This document shows, in pieces, positions 1 through 12,556 of a stretch of DNA of 64,000 bases (its first letter is position 1; every line of letters begins with the position of its first letter). The stretch is from Liolophura sinensis (Eukaryota; Mollusca; Polyplacophora; Chitonida; Chitonidae). A program made the translations under genes and the position numbers. Location: NCBI RefSeq assembly GCF_032854445.1, contig NC_088295.1:71578028-71642027 (forward strand), given 5' to 3'. The notes beneath the pieces were generated by a model. The model was given only the letters and a program-made list of their open reading frames with translations. It did no database searches and had not been told where the DNA came from.

Positions 1-94
1 ACCCTTGAATGGTTGTTTCCCAGGAAATCCTTAAATCTTGTAAATCCATTCTATTCTGAGATTCTACTAGCCAAAGGTCTGTGGTTTATCTCGG

Positions 95-345
95 GGCATT
101 CTGGTGTCATCTGCCATCATTCAAGCAACAATCAAATACATGAATAAACTATATCCAGTTTTATACTGTAGGCCTATTTGTATTCAGTGAGGTTAAGTGC
201 CAGGTCTAAAACTCTAGATGGCATGATGTCCTCTGGGAGTCAGATGTAATTTTGGCGACAAACCCATGGCCGTAAAACACACGATACTGACCCCATTCCA
301 GCTTACAATGAGCGATATTACAGGCCATAAAACTATGTGGGGAGA
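95..345 (+). repeat. Dispersed repeat E, copy 1
   Basis: Aligns by eye, with many changes, to about 22980-23180. Shared landmarks in order are CCAGTTTTATACTG, a run ending in CATAAAA/GTAAAACA, GATACTGACCCCAT against AATACTGACACCAT, and a final CATAAA. An old interspersed element of unknown type; its ends are uncertain. Confidence 0.45.
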
Positions 346-654
346 GTGGTGGCTGCGTCGTTATGGTGATAGCATTTGAATCTCCAGGCCATGCCCTACG
401 GGGTTTCCATACCATCAGTTTTCGGATATGAGTTCAAGAATGCCCTGGTTCCAGACATTCATCTCGGCGACTTTGTGATCAAGAACTTGTCCGTTGCTTC
501 TCTGGTGAACTCTTACATAAAAAACTGTTGTATTGGTCCCAGATAAAATTCACTGCAGACCGCTTCCAATTAGCCAATCTGATGTATGTTCCCCATTAAT
601 TTGTCAAAGGGTTAGTGATTTATTCGGATATTTCGGTTTCAATCACCCATAACG

Positions 655-765
655 CTGGCTGTCATGGGAACCTAGAGTATACGAGCCACGTGGGTTGAAG
701 ACAAGTGGTCTTCAATGAACGTTAGGGTTTGCAAACAGCCACACGAGGGTTATCGACTGTTTATT
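655..765 (+). repeat. Dispersed repeat F, copy 1
   Basis: Core GACAAGTGGTCTTCAATGAA followed by a block resembling GCAAACAGCCACACGAG. Related blocks occur at about 19815-19920 and 36340-36430 on the same strand, and at about 28930-29010 on the opposite strand. The family is not one I recognise. Confidence 0.45.
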
Positions 766-1486
766 GTCAAGAAAGCTCCACAAACACTAAAAGCTGGGCA
801 ATCGACAAAGTTTGCACACTGCATGTGTCATAATGGTTGAATAGCAAGCTCCTTAACAGCATGGGACCGAAACCAAGGTTCCTGAGGTTAAAACTGATAA
901 ACGTGTAGCTTTTGTGGGGATTTCAGTTGTAACTTAAGTCTTAAGGCGTTTGATGAATACAAGCCCTGAGCTGTCAATAACCGTCTGGAGCTGCAACAGG
1001 TAGGTACGACATCGGATACGAACCTCGGCTACCCATCAGTCAAATGGATGTCTTCAATTACCCGGTCTCTCACTTTTCATGTGATAAGGCTTTCTCTGTT
1101 TGACAGCACCGCGAAAAAACTTCTACCTACCATCTGAGCCTATGTCAAACGTTTGTGTTACATGACAAAAAAAGAGTTCATTTTGGAGATTTATTAAGAA
1201 CTGGCATTGACATTTTGGCGGAATATGAAAGCTAGTACCAAGAACCACGATTCAGAAAGTTTGGTAACGTTTTGATGGATTCACAAGGCTGTCAACATTA
1301 TAGGAAGTTCCTTAAATCTCGGCAATTTGCAGACAGTCTAAAAAACACAGAGTTCAATAAACAGAATTACCAAAATAAATGACAATACGTGGCGCTGACA
1401 ACAGAATGGAAATATTAGGTAACTAACTTAAAATTTATATGAAGCAGAGATAAGAACTGGCACAAATCGTTCTTCTGTCTCGCAGA

Positions 1487-1548
1487 TTTTTATTTATTTA
1501 TTTGATTACTGTTTTACGTCATAGTCAAAAATTTTTTACGATAATGTA
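1487..1548 (-). repeat. SINE family 1 fragment, diverged
   Basis: A TTTATTTATTTATTTGATT start followed by GTTTTACGTC and AATTTTTTACGA. This is the complement of the 3' tail of SINE family 1 (see the full-length copy at 26313), strongly diverged and truncated. Confidence 0.6.
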
Positions 1549-2189
1549 CAGTAGGCTTCTACAGAATACAGCAGGTCATCTAATTTCAATGAAGTAAAAA
1601 ATGGGCTATAAATTCAATGAAAGATTTTAATGGGGCTTTCCATCAGCCGACATTTGCTCTGGTTTAACTTGACACGGCGATAACAAGGCATACGATAGGA
1701 AATACTCGACGATCTTATATGTTTGTCTATATAAATTTTGATTTTGATATTGTAACATCCTAATTATGAGCATGATGTGAAACTGGATATTTCTAGATAT
1801 AGACATGGTTTGACGTGGCCTAGTCGGTGGACATTGTAGATGATTTAGGATAATTCAGCTGATAAATAATTTATGCATACCAAGGTCATACTCCGGTGAT
1901 AAGAGCCTTCGCGCTGTAGGCACGAGACCCCCTGGTTCTGGAGCTGGCCAAGATTAATTAAAAACTGGCAATCTTGATGTATCATCACTTGCCACTCTGC
2001 ATAAGGGAATCGGTCGAACACTGTTAATAGGAATAGCCACATTCCGTGGCTTGCACGCCTCACGGGGCCTGGGTGGAATACTGGGATGAATCGCCCGCAC
2101 GTGAATGTTCTGACATAACGTTCACAGGAAATCGTTTGCCTCTACCAATATGACTTACCCTTAGAATGAATCAAAGGCTGGGAGGTTGA

Positions 2190-2335
2190 TCTGGTAAACC
2201 GGTTTCCTCCTCGTCACTGCCTTCGCATAAGTGAAATGTACATTAGTAATTTATTTATTTGATTGGTGATTTACGCCGTACTCAAGAATATTTTACTTAT
2301 ACGACGGCGGCCAGCATTATGGTGTGAGGAACCTG
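2190..2335. repeat. Inverted pair of SINE family 1 fragments
   Basis: A +-sense fragment (about 2195-2240: CCGGTTTCCTCCT, then CTTCGCATAAGTGAAAT) is followed directly by a well preserved --sense fragment (2251-2335: TTATTTATTTGATTGGTGAT, then ACGACGGCGGCCAGCATTAT). The two halves share the same tail in opposite directions and could fold back on themselves. A similar inverted pair occurs at 58743-58917. Confidence 0.65.
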
Positions 2336-3746
2336 GTATGAAAAGAAATAAATATCACTATACTAAGACTGGACGAGGCGTCATTACTGGTCTTTTCGGC
2401 ATGGAGTTAGGGAGCGATGTTAGTAGTTGTCTTTTTCCATCACATCCTTGTTTAAAACTAATCCCTCAGTCGGTATAGAACAGTTTGGCTAAAATGGGAA
2501 AATTCAAACGTGTGCAAGAGCGTGTAAAAGAAGTTCATTCTGAAACTTCCACCTCAAGATTTCAGATTCATTAAGCATAAATGCTGCGAAATCTTTGCGT
2601 TAGTTTGGTCTAACAGTGCAAAAAATTCCATCTTCTCCAAACGTTCTCTTGTACTGCTACTCACGTAAAACTGTGATAAGGTTTCAGAATGACGTCGGCA
2701 ATGTAGCTCTGTGATATATTTGGAAGAGATTCTCTTCAGTACACTCAAGTTCCAAGATCAAAACTCCTTCCTCCGAAGCGTTAAAGGCTACTACTACCAT
2801 ACACCATCCTGACACCTGTCCGTCTGAAATAAGTATTTATTATGGTTAGAGGTCCAGACTGTTTGCTTCGCTGAGAGTGCTTTACTCTCGTCGTTTTATA
2901 GTGAAGTCTGTCGGGGCTTGTGTTGATGTCTGTCTACTGCGTCTTTCGTGTTGCTTTGAACGCAAAGAGAGGCGTATGTTACTTTGGAGAATATCCGTAA
3001 GGTATAAGCTGATTATGCGGGAACTGTCAGTTCACATTCTACCCGGTATTTTGTCAACCAGTAAAAAGTTCTCTACAGCCCAAATCTTTTAATGTTGATC
3101 CCTTCTGCATAATGTTGCATATCTTCCAGGCTCGGTTCCCAGTCGGAGGTGGCCATAGATTTGAAAAGGGCAGTGTTTGGACATGGAATTCGCCATTTCA
3201 TATCCAACCTTCTCCTCTTAATGTGTCAGCATGCAAAGGCGTGCATGACCAGACAGTTGTATACAGCAATTCTTCGAATGGCAACGGGCAAGCAATGACA
3301 ATAAATGAGCACGAAATCAATGTTTTTTTAAAATTAGATTCTGTTGAAGAGGCTTCCAGTATATAGATATAAACTTTTGATTATTAGTGATTTGTGGATA
3401 TTCAAAAGATAATAAGATGAAGAGCCAACAGTTTTATACATTTACACATTCCCAATTTCGAAGACCATCCTTTCTCGTAATTATTGCCTAATGTTAAGGC
3501 AAGTAAGATTTCCCGGTTGTATTCAGCCGTGCGAGTGAAACAAATTTGTTAACAGAGATGTACCGTGTAAAGGAAATCGGCACAAATTCTCAGTACCCAG
3601 CTTTAGATATGAGAGATAGAGAAGGCGTGTTTTTCTGTACGAGTCCATCAACACACTTTCTAATTGTCGCATATAAGCGGTGAAATCAGGTCTCTTGTTA
3701 GGGTTATATTGATATAATCATCACCTGCTCAGGTAAATGCTTAAAC
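2336..3746. other. Gene-free stretch
   Basis: No repeat or gene is recognised. Open frames of 64 to 84 codons exist on both strands but lack motifs, splice context or repeat support. Confidence 0.5.
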
Positions 3747-3898
3747 TTTTATTTATTTATTTATTTATTTATTTGATTGGTGTTTTACGCTGTACTCAAG
3801 AATATTTTACTTATACGACGGCGGCCAGAGGGGTGGAAACCGGGCAGAGCCCGGGGAAAACCCACGACCATCCGCAGGTTGTAGCTAGACCTTTCCAG
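3747..3898 (-). repeat. SINE family 1, 5'-truncated
   Basis: Begins with an extended TTTA microsatellite (complement of the AAAT tail), then TGATTGGTGTTTTACGC, the GGCGGCCAG core, and CCGGGCAGAGCCCGGGG followed by ACCATCCGCAGGTTG. It stops before the tRNA-derived head, as expected of incomplete reverse transcription. Confidence 0.8.
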
Positions 3899-3943
3899 AG
3901 AAGGCAACTTTAATACCCAGTAGCTAAATGGATTATGACGAAT

Positions 3944-4025
3944 TACGTGAAAAAATGCAGTAATGTTAATTGCAATTTTTTAGGACGTCACGGGCCTAGA
4001 CTTAGTCAAATTTCTGTGTTGCAGT
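3944..4025 (+). repeat. Dispersed repeat G, copy 1
   Basis: Shares AATTGCAATTT, TTAG(G)ACGTCAC and TTCTGTGTTG in order with 9916-9999. Two short, diverged copies of an unclassified element. Confidence 0.4.
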
Positions 4026-4493
4026 CTGGAGGGTCGTGGGGGCGATGAGCAATGAAGGCGAGGCGGCCGAAATTTGCGCATGAGATACTATTAGTGAATC
4101 AGGTGCACGACCGCAAAATGTACGACTCCCCCTCGTGACGTGTGAGACAAACTTCCTTCCCCAGCTCAGAATTTTGATGACATGCTTAGGAAACGGAGAT
4201 ATACATACGCCAATCCTTGCTAAACAGCTGGCTTAGATCCGATAGGCGAAATTTTGACCTGATAACAAGACATGGCAGGCTGTGTAAGAGATACGTTGAT
4301 TTTTATAAATTAATTCTTGGCGGGAAAATTGGGAACATGAATGATGATGTCTGTAACCTACTTACAATAAAGTAGTCACGAAATCTTGTGTTTGTTAGGT
4401 TGTGGTTGCAGTTTTTTTGAATTGCCACAGACGATGTTTGTGGTCCAATTAAACAACAGCACAGCCAGAAGGACTTTCCTCTAAACTGATTCC

Positions 4494-4600
4494 GCAACCT
4501 GGTCCGGATGGTTGTGGGTTTCCACCGGTTTCCTCCCACCATAATGTCCCACCATAAATATTCTTGAGCGCGACGTAAAACACCAGTCAAAATAAATAAA
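4494..4600 (+). repeat. SINE family 1 fragment
   Basis: Reads GCAACCTG, then GGTTTCCTCCCACCATAATG, then TTCTTGAGC and GACGTAAAACACC, and ends in AATAAATAAA. The block between CCATAATG and the tail is shortened. Oriented tail-last on the + strand. Confidence 0.75.
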
Positions 4601-6610
4601 CCTAAATAGATACAATAAATTGGAAGCGTCTTTTGAAAACTTGACATCATTCAAAGAGAAGAAATGTTCAGAAGTAATTTTTGAATCTGAGTAGCTATTA
4701 AATCACCACCCTTTCACCAGTTTCGCCAGACAATCCCCTTGATCTACGATCCCAGCAGAACATATTGATCTGCAAAAAGCAGTTAAATATGTCCATTAAA
4801 ATTTGCAATTAGGCATGTACAGTAAAGAAATCCGCTGGACAACGCTGGTAAAACTACAGACTGTCAAGCAAACTCAGTCTCACAGAGTTATGTTACTTTA
4901 TTTTTATGTCTATCAACAGCCTTGTAGAGCCACATAAACAGGGGGTTTGTGGGTTTCAACCATGTGCCCAGATCTACCGTTTACCATTATGTTTTCAGCG
5001 AAAGACGCGTTAGGGCAAATTACGATCAGAACTATTAGACAAAAAAGATGGCGTTTTGTTTGTTGGTGTTCGGGACAAAGCGAAAACCGGAACGGTTTTA
5101 TGTCGGCGCCGTAGGCGCCTGCTAAACGGAAGTTATTTTAAAAAGTGTCGTAAAGGCTCAGCTATAAATTATTACCTTTGATGGTAGACAAGCATTTTCT
5201 TCATGATCTTAAAACATTCGTTGTTCCACGAAATGAAAGCAAAATGTTATTTACCGTTCCTGAGTAAAATTGCCTCATTTTTGCACCGCGATAGGAGACA
5301 TTCTTCTAGAATTCAATCTTCGCTGAGTTTGAAATGTGTTCACACACGGCAAGCCATGGGTTGCCGACTTGCTGTGTAGTCAACATAATTAAATGAAACA
5401 TTTAGCAGAATGATGGGATAAAGAGCGCCAATCATTTTTGACTGGCAATACTCAGAATAGGACAAATACTGAGCATGGTTGACGGGGAGATATTCTCTCC
5501 TCTCTCATCTGTTTCACCTCTCCATAACCCTCGAAACTTTGTAGCAGCCCCCATCAGTTGTCAGACCTAAATTACGTCTGCATAAACCAATTTATTTTAG
5601 CTTTACACTGGTCATTGAGTTTTCTGAAGTTCATAAGCGCGCTACCATGTGTTTTGCTGTGATAATATGCTTTTGTATTTATATATATGGTTATATCTTC
5701 GACTTGAGACGGTGTACAATTTTGCCAAGCCGAAACGGATCAAGCAGGGAAGTGACCTGTTGACAGTTATGGGCTGACTAAGGTCAGTCAACAGATAGAA
5801 GGATGCAGGCAGATCTCTGTCTTTGGGCAGTAAAGATCAGATCCGTATGCAATCAAAGACAACTTTATCAACAAACTGAATTAACGCAATATTGTTCAAG
5901 AGTCCAGTTGAATCTCGTCTGCAATACCTTGCCTTACCAGCAAAGTATCCGTGCATTTACACAAAAATTTACATGAAAGGCTTTGTTCAGGTGGTTAGAA
6001 TCAGAGCCAAAAATGTGACATTTCTGATTTTGACAAATCAGTGTGTTATACAAAGTAGAGTATGACTCAGGTATTCTCTTTTTCAGTAGCTTATTATAAG
6101 AAGGTGAAACCTGGGTGCATGGAGTAAACCAGCGACCTTTCCACTGGCGGACTTTTTCACTGGCGGACTTTTCCACGTGAGGCATGCGGAAATGATTTTG
6201 AAAGGCAAGTGGTCTACAACGTCATGTAAGAGAGCACCGCAGGGGGCTTATTGCCACCCAGGGTGAAAAATCTCTGTCCGAGAATGATGCGGTGTTGAAA
6301 TCACGTCTGGCGTGATGTAGCAACTGAAAGGTAAGCCCTAACTTCTCCCAAATGGCCCACAGGCACAGCCTTACCTGTACCTTTTACACATATTAATTCT
6401 GTCGCTAGCATGGGCCAGTAATGGAAGTTTGCCGTTTTGGCATGTCTTCTTCTTTAGCTTTTGTTGCCTTTCTGACAGACATTATAATTTTCAACTTAAT
6501 AGCCATTAAGAACAAGGTGTCATGTGCACAAAAATGCTCAGAAAGTGGAACAGTCAGAAAGGGTATAACGTGATGTATATATGTATGCTTGGGGTTTAAT
6601 ATCATACTTG
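4601..6610. other. Gene-free stretch
   Basis: Nothing recognisable on either strand. A short direct duplication TTTTTCACTGGCGGACTTTT lies near 6140-6175. Open frames of at most 83 codons show no domain pattern. Confidence 0.5.
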
Positions 6611-6786
6611 ACAGTATGACGACAACGACTCATTAGGTGTGTGTACACATATCTTCTTGTGTCAGGGCGAGTCCACGCCGTCAAAGCTGTCGCCACTGAG
6701 GTATCATGACGAAGACATCCAGTGAAATTATACTTGCTCTAACCTCTCAGTGCTGAGCGCCAAGCGACACAGTAACAAGTACCATT
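6611..6786 (-). repeat. SINE family 3 copy
   Basis: Complement of the element at 21081-21345. Shared landmarks are the CATTAGGTG block, GAGCGCCAAGCGA against its counterpart, TTGCTCTAACCTCTCA, and AACAAGTACC at the far end. A third copy lies at 61990-62223. The family's 3' end resembles the tail of SINE family 2. Confidence 0.6.
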
Positions 6787-6925
6787 TTAAAAGTCTTTAG
6801 TATTATCCGGGTCGAAAGGGTAATGAGAAGTTTATCCCAGACGGGATGTACCATATAGCATGTGAGTATACTTCTGACTGGTAGTTAAATTCCAAAACTT
6901 GTCTTACCTTCAAACATGTAAACAG

Positions 6926-9290
6926 AATGCGTGGAGAGATAATTTAGAACACTAACGAAGATGAAAACACTCTCGTAGCGGTTTTATCGAACCAATTAAC
7001 AACTGGAGCCTGAAGAATGCCGAATGGAATTCCTCTAGAAATCTCGTGCTAGATGACAAATGTTCTACACTAGCGCAAACGGTGACGTCTCACAACCCCA
7101 GACACGGAACCTTGGCGATGTGTTAGGCCTACTCATACCATCAGACCACGTCCACAGATATTTAGCACCTTACTTAAGTACTGAAGTGTCACACATCCAG
7201 TGACATTCTGCCGCAGACAACATCTCAAAGTTTTTAAACATTTGTGAATGGTAATGATTGGTGGTGATGATTAGGGGTATTATTTATGTGGTTATTGGGA
7301 TCGGATTCTCTGTCAGGCTGGGACTCACGTAACACATAAGTTAGATGCCAGAGCATGTGCTGGTATTTTTCGCTGCGTGGTAACCTCAGGGCTCTAAATA
7401 CCAAGACTATATCGCCTGTCTAGCAGGTCACGTTACGATCCAACTACACCCCGGGCTGACTGACAATTTCCCCTCAGGTCGTGTCCCTAACCCACCAAAA
7501 ATTAAATTGTTTGCCTTAGTGGAATTCCATTTCCGTTCAAGAGCTACTTGTACGAAAAGACCGAACAGGTGTAGTACTTCTTGACAGTAAACTGCCTCTG
7601 CTTTCTGAAATTGTATAGATCTAGAAGTAAAAGTATGCCATATAACTTCGTACGGCGATGAAAGCGTTTCATGAAAAGTTAAAATGTAAGGCTTTTGAGT
7701 TGTATGAAATACATTATATTGCTTGTGTGGAATACGAAAAACCTTCTGTCTAACCTAAATGGTTCGCCATGAGCGCCCTGGTCCAGGTAATAGGACTAAA
7801 TGGCGTAATTATCTGGTAAGAAAACTTCTAGCCTGCTAAACGATAACATGAGGTAGGTTTCTAGTGTGATGGAACAGCTGTTTTTGTCTCTGCCAGTCAC
7901 TTTTAATTATGAGTAGAAAAATAATGCCATGCGCTATTGACCAAATTACAGCTATGCTGAAAGTTGTCTGAACTATCAAACCTCTTTGTGGTTTTTATTT
8001 CGTGCTTAACAAGTCACTAATGCAAATATATATGCCATGAGAACATAAGCTTATAAAATCAGCTGAGATTGAAGGTTAGTATGTGCGTCAGTAAGACTTT
8101 CTATTGAATAGGCCATGCATCTTTATCAAGAGACGGGACATTTTTATACGCCTTAAAACATTCAGTTTAGCAAATACAGGAGGGTGTAGATCAGGCTATG
8201 AGGTTCACAAAACGTAATCTTCGTGAAAATGTCATCCGTTTCATCGACAGTATTGCAGGAAGATATTTAAGCAATAAATCTGGGTATAAAATGGACGTTC
8301 CAAAATGGTCCGCACTGTGGCCTACAGCTCAACTGATAACCATCTTTATTAGATTGTTCATTTGTTTCACTTAATACACAGTCAAAATACAGTTGTTTTA
8401 ATTGCTCTTTCAATGTTCTCCATTAGATGAAGAAAATGTTTGCACTTGGCTATGCAGCGTAATACGAGATACTTTATCTCAGACAATCGTGCAAAAGCCT
8501 GTGAGTTTCTGTTGTTTGTTTTTCTGGAGGTAAATATTGTGGAAATTTCTCTCTGTGCTTGAATATTATTTTCTCCTTATATCTGATTAATATTAAAACT
8601 GTGTCGTACATGATGTGAGAAATAAAGGCATAACATATTCGAAACGTCAGAACAGAAATTGTTCAATCTCAAGTTTAAATCTTAATATCTTATGTAAACT
8701 TTTGTAATCAAACGCACTAAAATTGTCTGGCGGCTAAGACTTCTTAACTTTACTGCAGCACTATAGTCAATTAAAAATTTGAGCATATTCTTGAAGTAAA
8801 ATTTCTACAGTGAGTGGCGAAACGTAATGTCGATTGTATTAGTAGACCTGATTTTTTTACTTTATCAAAGAACTTTCCGTGTATCTTTCGAGCTTTATGA
8901 AGAACTGCTGTTTACTGCTTTTCTTGAAATGAATGCGTTAAAATATCGTACCTGTTATACTTTCTTTGGAGTCTTTTTGCTTGTATTGATGTTGCACTTG
9001 TAAATTGATCTGGCAATTATTGATGCGGGACGTCCATTATGTTTGACGAGTGGAATATCATCTTAATTTTAAGCTTTTCCTGATACATGTGTCTCTTAAA
9101 GACAATCATTCGTGATGAATACTTTCTAAAATATGTGGCAAAAGGTTAACAAACTGTTTGCTCTTTCAATCGATATGGGCTCGGTCCACTGCCTCTTGAC
9201 CTGTTACATGCAGTTTTGCTTTGTGCGCAAATATAAGAATTTTGTGGATTTTTTCATAGATATACGAACTTCTTCAATTTCATTTTCCAC
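6926..9290 (+). repeat. Old segmental duplication, copy 1
   Basis: Colinear with 10195-14035 through at least six separated blocks. These include TCGTAGCGGTTTTAT with AACTGGAGCCTGAAGAAT (6970-7020 against 10235-10285), GGATTCTCTGTCAG (about 7303 against 11322), AGCAGGTCAC (about 7422), GGACTAAATGGCGTAA (about 7793 against 12078), the GTCATC..TTTCATCGACAG block (about 8230 against 12600) and CATAGATATACGA (about 9256 against 13990). Divergence is high and spacing differs by insertions. No coding content is recognised. Confidence 0.55.
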
Positions 9291-9915
9291 AGCTAAGGCA
9301 GACACCTGATCGGAAATTTCACAAAATGTGTACATCAAGTTAAACGAACCAGTGAATAGAATACATGTTGTGAGAAGAAGAAAGGTAATCGACTGTCAGT
9401 ATCAAATGTCAAAGGTAAGACAATAAGATAGCTGATGAGAAGGTATGTCTATTTTCCCCTAATCTGAATTTATATTACATCTTAATTTGCCCAGATGTGC
9501 CGTTATTTTTTATTGATGTCAGACAGACATTTTTTGTGGGTCTTTAACATTTACGCTATTTTCTCCACGTCAGCACTTTTTCGGTGCTTCAGCAAACCGT
9601 AAGTGCCACTCTAAGGCTGCAAAGCGACAAGATAATATCCTCCGATATCACAAACGTCATCAGATTCTTCCATGTAATATTTCTTTTACATATGTCTGAT
9701 AGAGAAGTACTCTAAAACAGAAGATGTAAGCTTATATTTGCACATCTGTCATGGTACACTTCCCAGTAATAAGTAACCAACTGCATATTATATTCACAGT
9801 GAATCCACGTAAAGTATAGATCAATAATGCTAGTTCAGACATTGCTGTTTTGACAACAATATACTAGTAATTAATACGCACAGCATAGAGATAAAAAGCA
9901 GAGCTGCTAAAGCAG

Positions 9916-9999
9916 ATTTAGGTAAAAACAAGATGCAGTGATAATTGCAATTTATTAGACGTCACTGAATTACTCCAAATTCTGTGTTGATCTGCTTTC
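9916..9999 (+). repeat. Dispersed repeat G, copy 2
   Basis: Partner of 3944-4025, sharing ATGCAGTGATAATTGCAATT-like and TTAGACGTCACTG blocks. Unclassified. Confidence 0.4.
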
Positions 10000-10412
10000 T
10001 CGTTTAACTTATACAGTCTTTATGATAAATATTTTAACTTGATCTTTGTGAACAAGAATGCGTCGTTTGCGAAACATGTTACGAAACGGCTCTTTGAGAA
10101 GTTAATCAGAGACGGGGTGTGCTACATAGAGTTGCAGTAGAGAACTACTCCCAGTAAGTTTGTAATGTTTCATATTTTTCATCCTGCAAATGTGTAGACA
10201 CAATCAGAACATGAGAGCTGACAGGGATGAAACATTCTCATAGCGGTTTTATAAATAATCAATGACCAACTGGAGCATGAAGAATTCCAGAAAGAATTCT
10301 TCTAAAAAATGTTGTGCTAGATAAAAATATTCTCAACAATCCAAAACGCTTTCCGTGCGTAATCTGATAATCCTTAGAAGTTTTATTGACGTAGCTGTGA
10401 AAACACCTCACG

Positions 10413-10605
10413 CATACCGTCAGGCCACATCCACTGGTGTTTAACGCCATACCTACAGAATGATGTCCCACTTCTCCAGACACGACAACCTTGGGGATGT
10501 GTTACTCATACCATCAGACCACACCCACAGGTGTTTAACGCGATACCTATTAGGCTGATGTCTCTCTGCTCCAGACACGACAACCTTGGGGATGTGTTAC
10601 TCACA
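10413..10605 (+). repeat. 94-bp direct repeat, two copies
   Basis: The block starting CATACC(G/A)TCAG and ending GGGGATGTGTTACTCA occurs twice in tandem with a 94-bp period. A diverged third copy lies at about 7085-7180 in the older duplicate. Confidence 0.8.
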
Positions 10606-10615
10606 CAGACCTGCT

Positions 10616-11025
10616 GACGTACATGTCACTGAGGACTGACGTACATGTCACTGAGGACTGGCGTACATGTCACTGAGGACTGACGTACATGTCACTGAGG
10701 ACTGGCATACATGTCACTGAGGACTGACGTACATGTCACTGAGGACTCACGTACATGTCACTGAGGACTGACGTACATGTCACTGAGGACTGGCATACAT
10801 GTCACTGAGGACTCACGTACATGTCACTGAGGACTGGCATACATGTCACTGAGGACTCACGTACATGTCACTGAGGACTCACGTACATGTCACTGAGGAC
10901 TGGCATACATGTCACTGAGGACTGACGTACATGTCACTGAGGACTGGCATACATGTCACTGAGGACTGACGTACATGTCACTGAGGACTGGCATACATGT
11001 CACTGAAGACTCACGTACATGTCAC
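10616..11025 (+). repeat. 22-bp minisatellite, about 18.6 units
   Basis: Tandem units with the core TACATGTCACTGAGGACT. The first bases of the unit vary (GACG, GGCG, GGCA, CACG), giving alternating unit types. The period is 22, so no reading frame is kept. Sharp start after CTGCT and sharp end at GTCAC. Confidence 0.95.
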
Positions 11026-12427
11026 TTTTGAGAAATGTTCCAGACGAGGAATGGAATGGATCTATTTCGACATTAGTGAAGGATTAATTAGATGGATTTC
11101 ACGGCAATTGTTTGGATGTGAGTTCGCTCCCCTCCAATTCTCACAGTGACAACACACCTGGGGTGATAAAGGTAAATGCCTATTTACGGAATAGTCAATA
11201 GTCATCACATTAATAACTGGTGATCGACACTTGGTCGGCAATATATAACGACTTGCCGCAAACAATAGCTCATGCTCCCTAAACACTTTCTTTACGGTTA
11301 TCATTTATCCCTAATTTAACTCGGATTCTCTGTCAGACTAACAACTAACGTAACACATCAGTTGAAGTTCAGAGCACGTGTCAGTATTTCTCACTACGTT
11401 GCACTAAACTCAGGCTTATTATATCACCCGCAGAGCAGGTCACCTGGTGATCCATCCAGATTCCTTATAGCTCAACATTTTCTCCTCCGATACCGTGTCA
11501 AACAGATGCCTAACTACCGCTCCATTCTTGACGCAGGCCCCTCTAAATAAACAGTTTACTAAACTAAAAAAAAGCATAAAAAAATTTACATCGTTTCATG
11601 GGTGGAATTGCATTACCCTTTCGTTTTGTGAAATGTGGAAAACCCTGCTTAGCCTAGAATTCAGTTTAACCATGGTCGTCAACAGCAGCGTGTTTCTTGC
11701 GAGTGACTTGACCTGAGCGGTGTATTGTACATCTGTCTGTTACTCCCCAAACTTGTATAGACCAAGAAACAAATCCATGCAAATGTGTTTTTTTTCATAA
11801 ACGAGGATGTAAGCATTTACAATATACGCATTTCTGGCTAAAATATACTGTTTTTTTAAGAAGAAGAATACTTTTTTCTATTTAAATAAGCAAACAGGAA
11901 CCACAAGGAATGGTGAGTTGGACTTTGCTGGGGTTTTTTTTTTTAGTTACATCAAAGAAATTTGTATTCTTCTTCAGTGTAATGAGAAAACATGGACAGT
12001 CCAGTCGAGATGGATGCTGAGTTACATGACACTTTGTTAACGATTAACTTTGATAGAATTGGTCCTAGCCGTTTGGACTAAATGGCATAACTATCCGAGT
12101 CTCCAGGATGAAAACTTGCTAAGTGCTTAAGTTAATAACGTTAGTTAAGCTAAGATATTAGCAAGATTGTTGCACTACCAAAGGTATATCTGTACCGTCA
12201 TATAATAAGCCGTATAGTGATTCTTAGTGATCAGTAGCATATACTGTTGTTGATAACATTACGTCTACTGCAAGTACTATTAAGCCCCTACTGTCTTCAT
12301 GTGGGGTTTTGAGCAAAAAAAGGACTTGGGCAACCATATAAACATTGGAAAACTTATGACATCTATTGAAAGAAGACTGTCCAGGGCGTGAGCAAGCCGT
12401 GCTGTTGCACACGTTATCTAAAAGAAG

Positions 12428-12556
12428 ACATCGAGGATTTGAAAATCACCCTAAAAAGTGTGATGTGCAGTTTCGAAATTTATAGCAGTAGGACATCGAG
12501 GATTTGAAAATCACTTTAAAAAGTGTGATATGCAGTTTCGAAATTTATAGCGGGCG
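12428..12556 (+). repeat. 65-bp tandem duplication
   Basis: ACATCGAGGATTTGAAAATC starts two consecutive near-identical 65-bp units that end with CGAAATTTATAGC. A handful of substitutions separate them. Confidence 0.9.

Larger units (their letters stand above)
1..1486. other. Gene-free stretch with old dispersed repeats
   Basis: No exon, signal peptide or recognisable domain was found on either strand; open frames are short and lack family resemblance. Two old repeat fragments lie here (about 95-345 and 655-765), each with diverged relatives elsewhere in the window. The remainder looks like unique AT-rich intergenic or intronic DNA. Confidence 0.6.
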
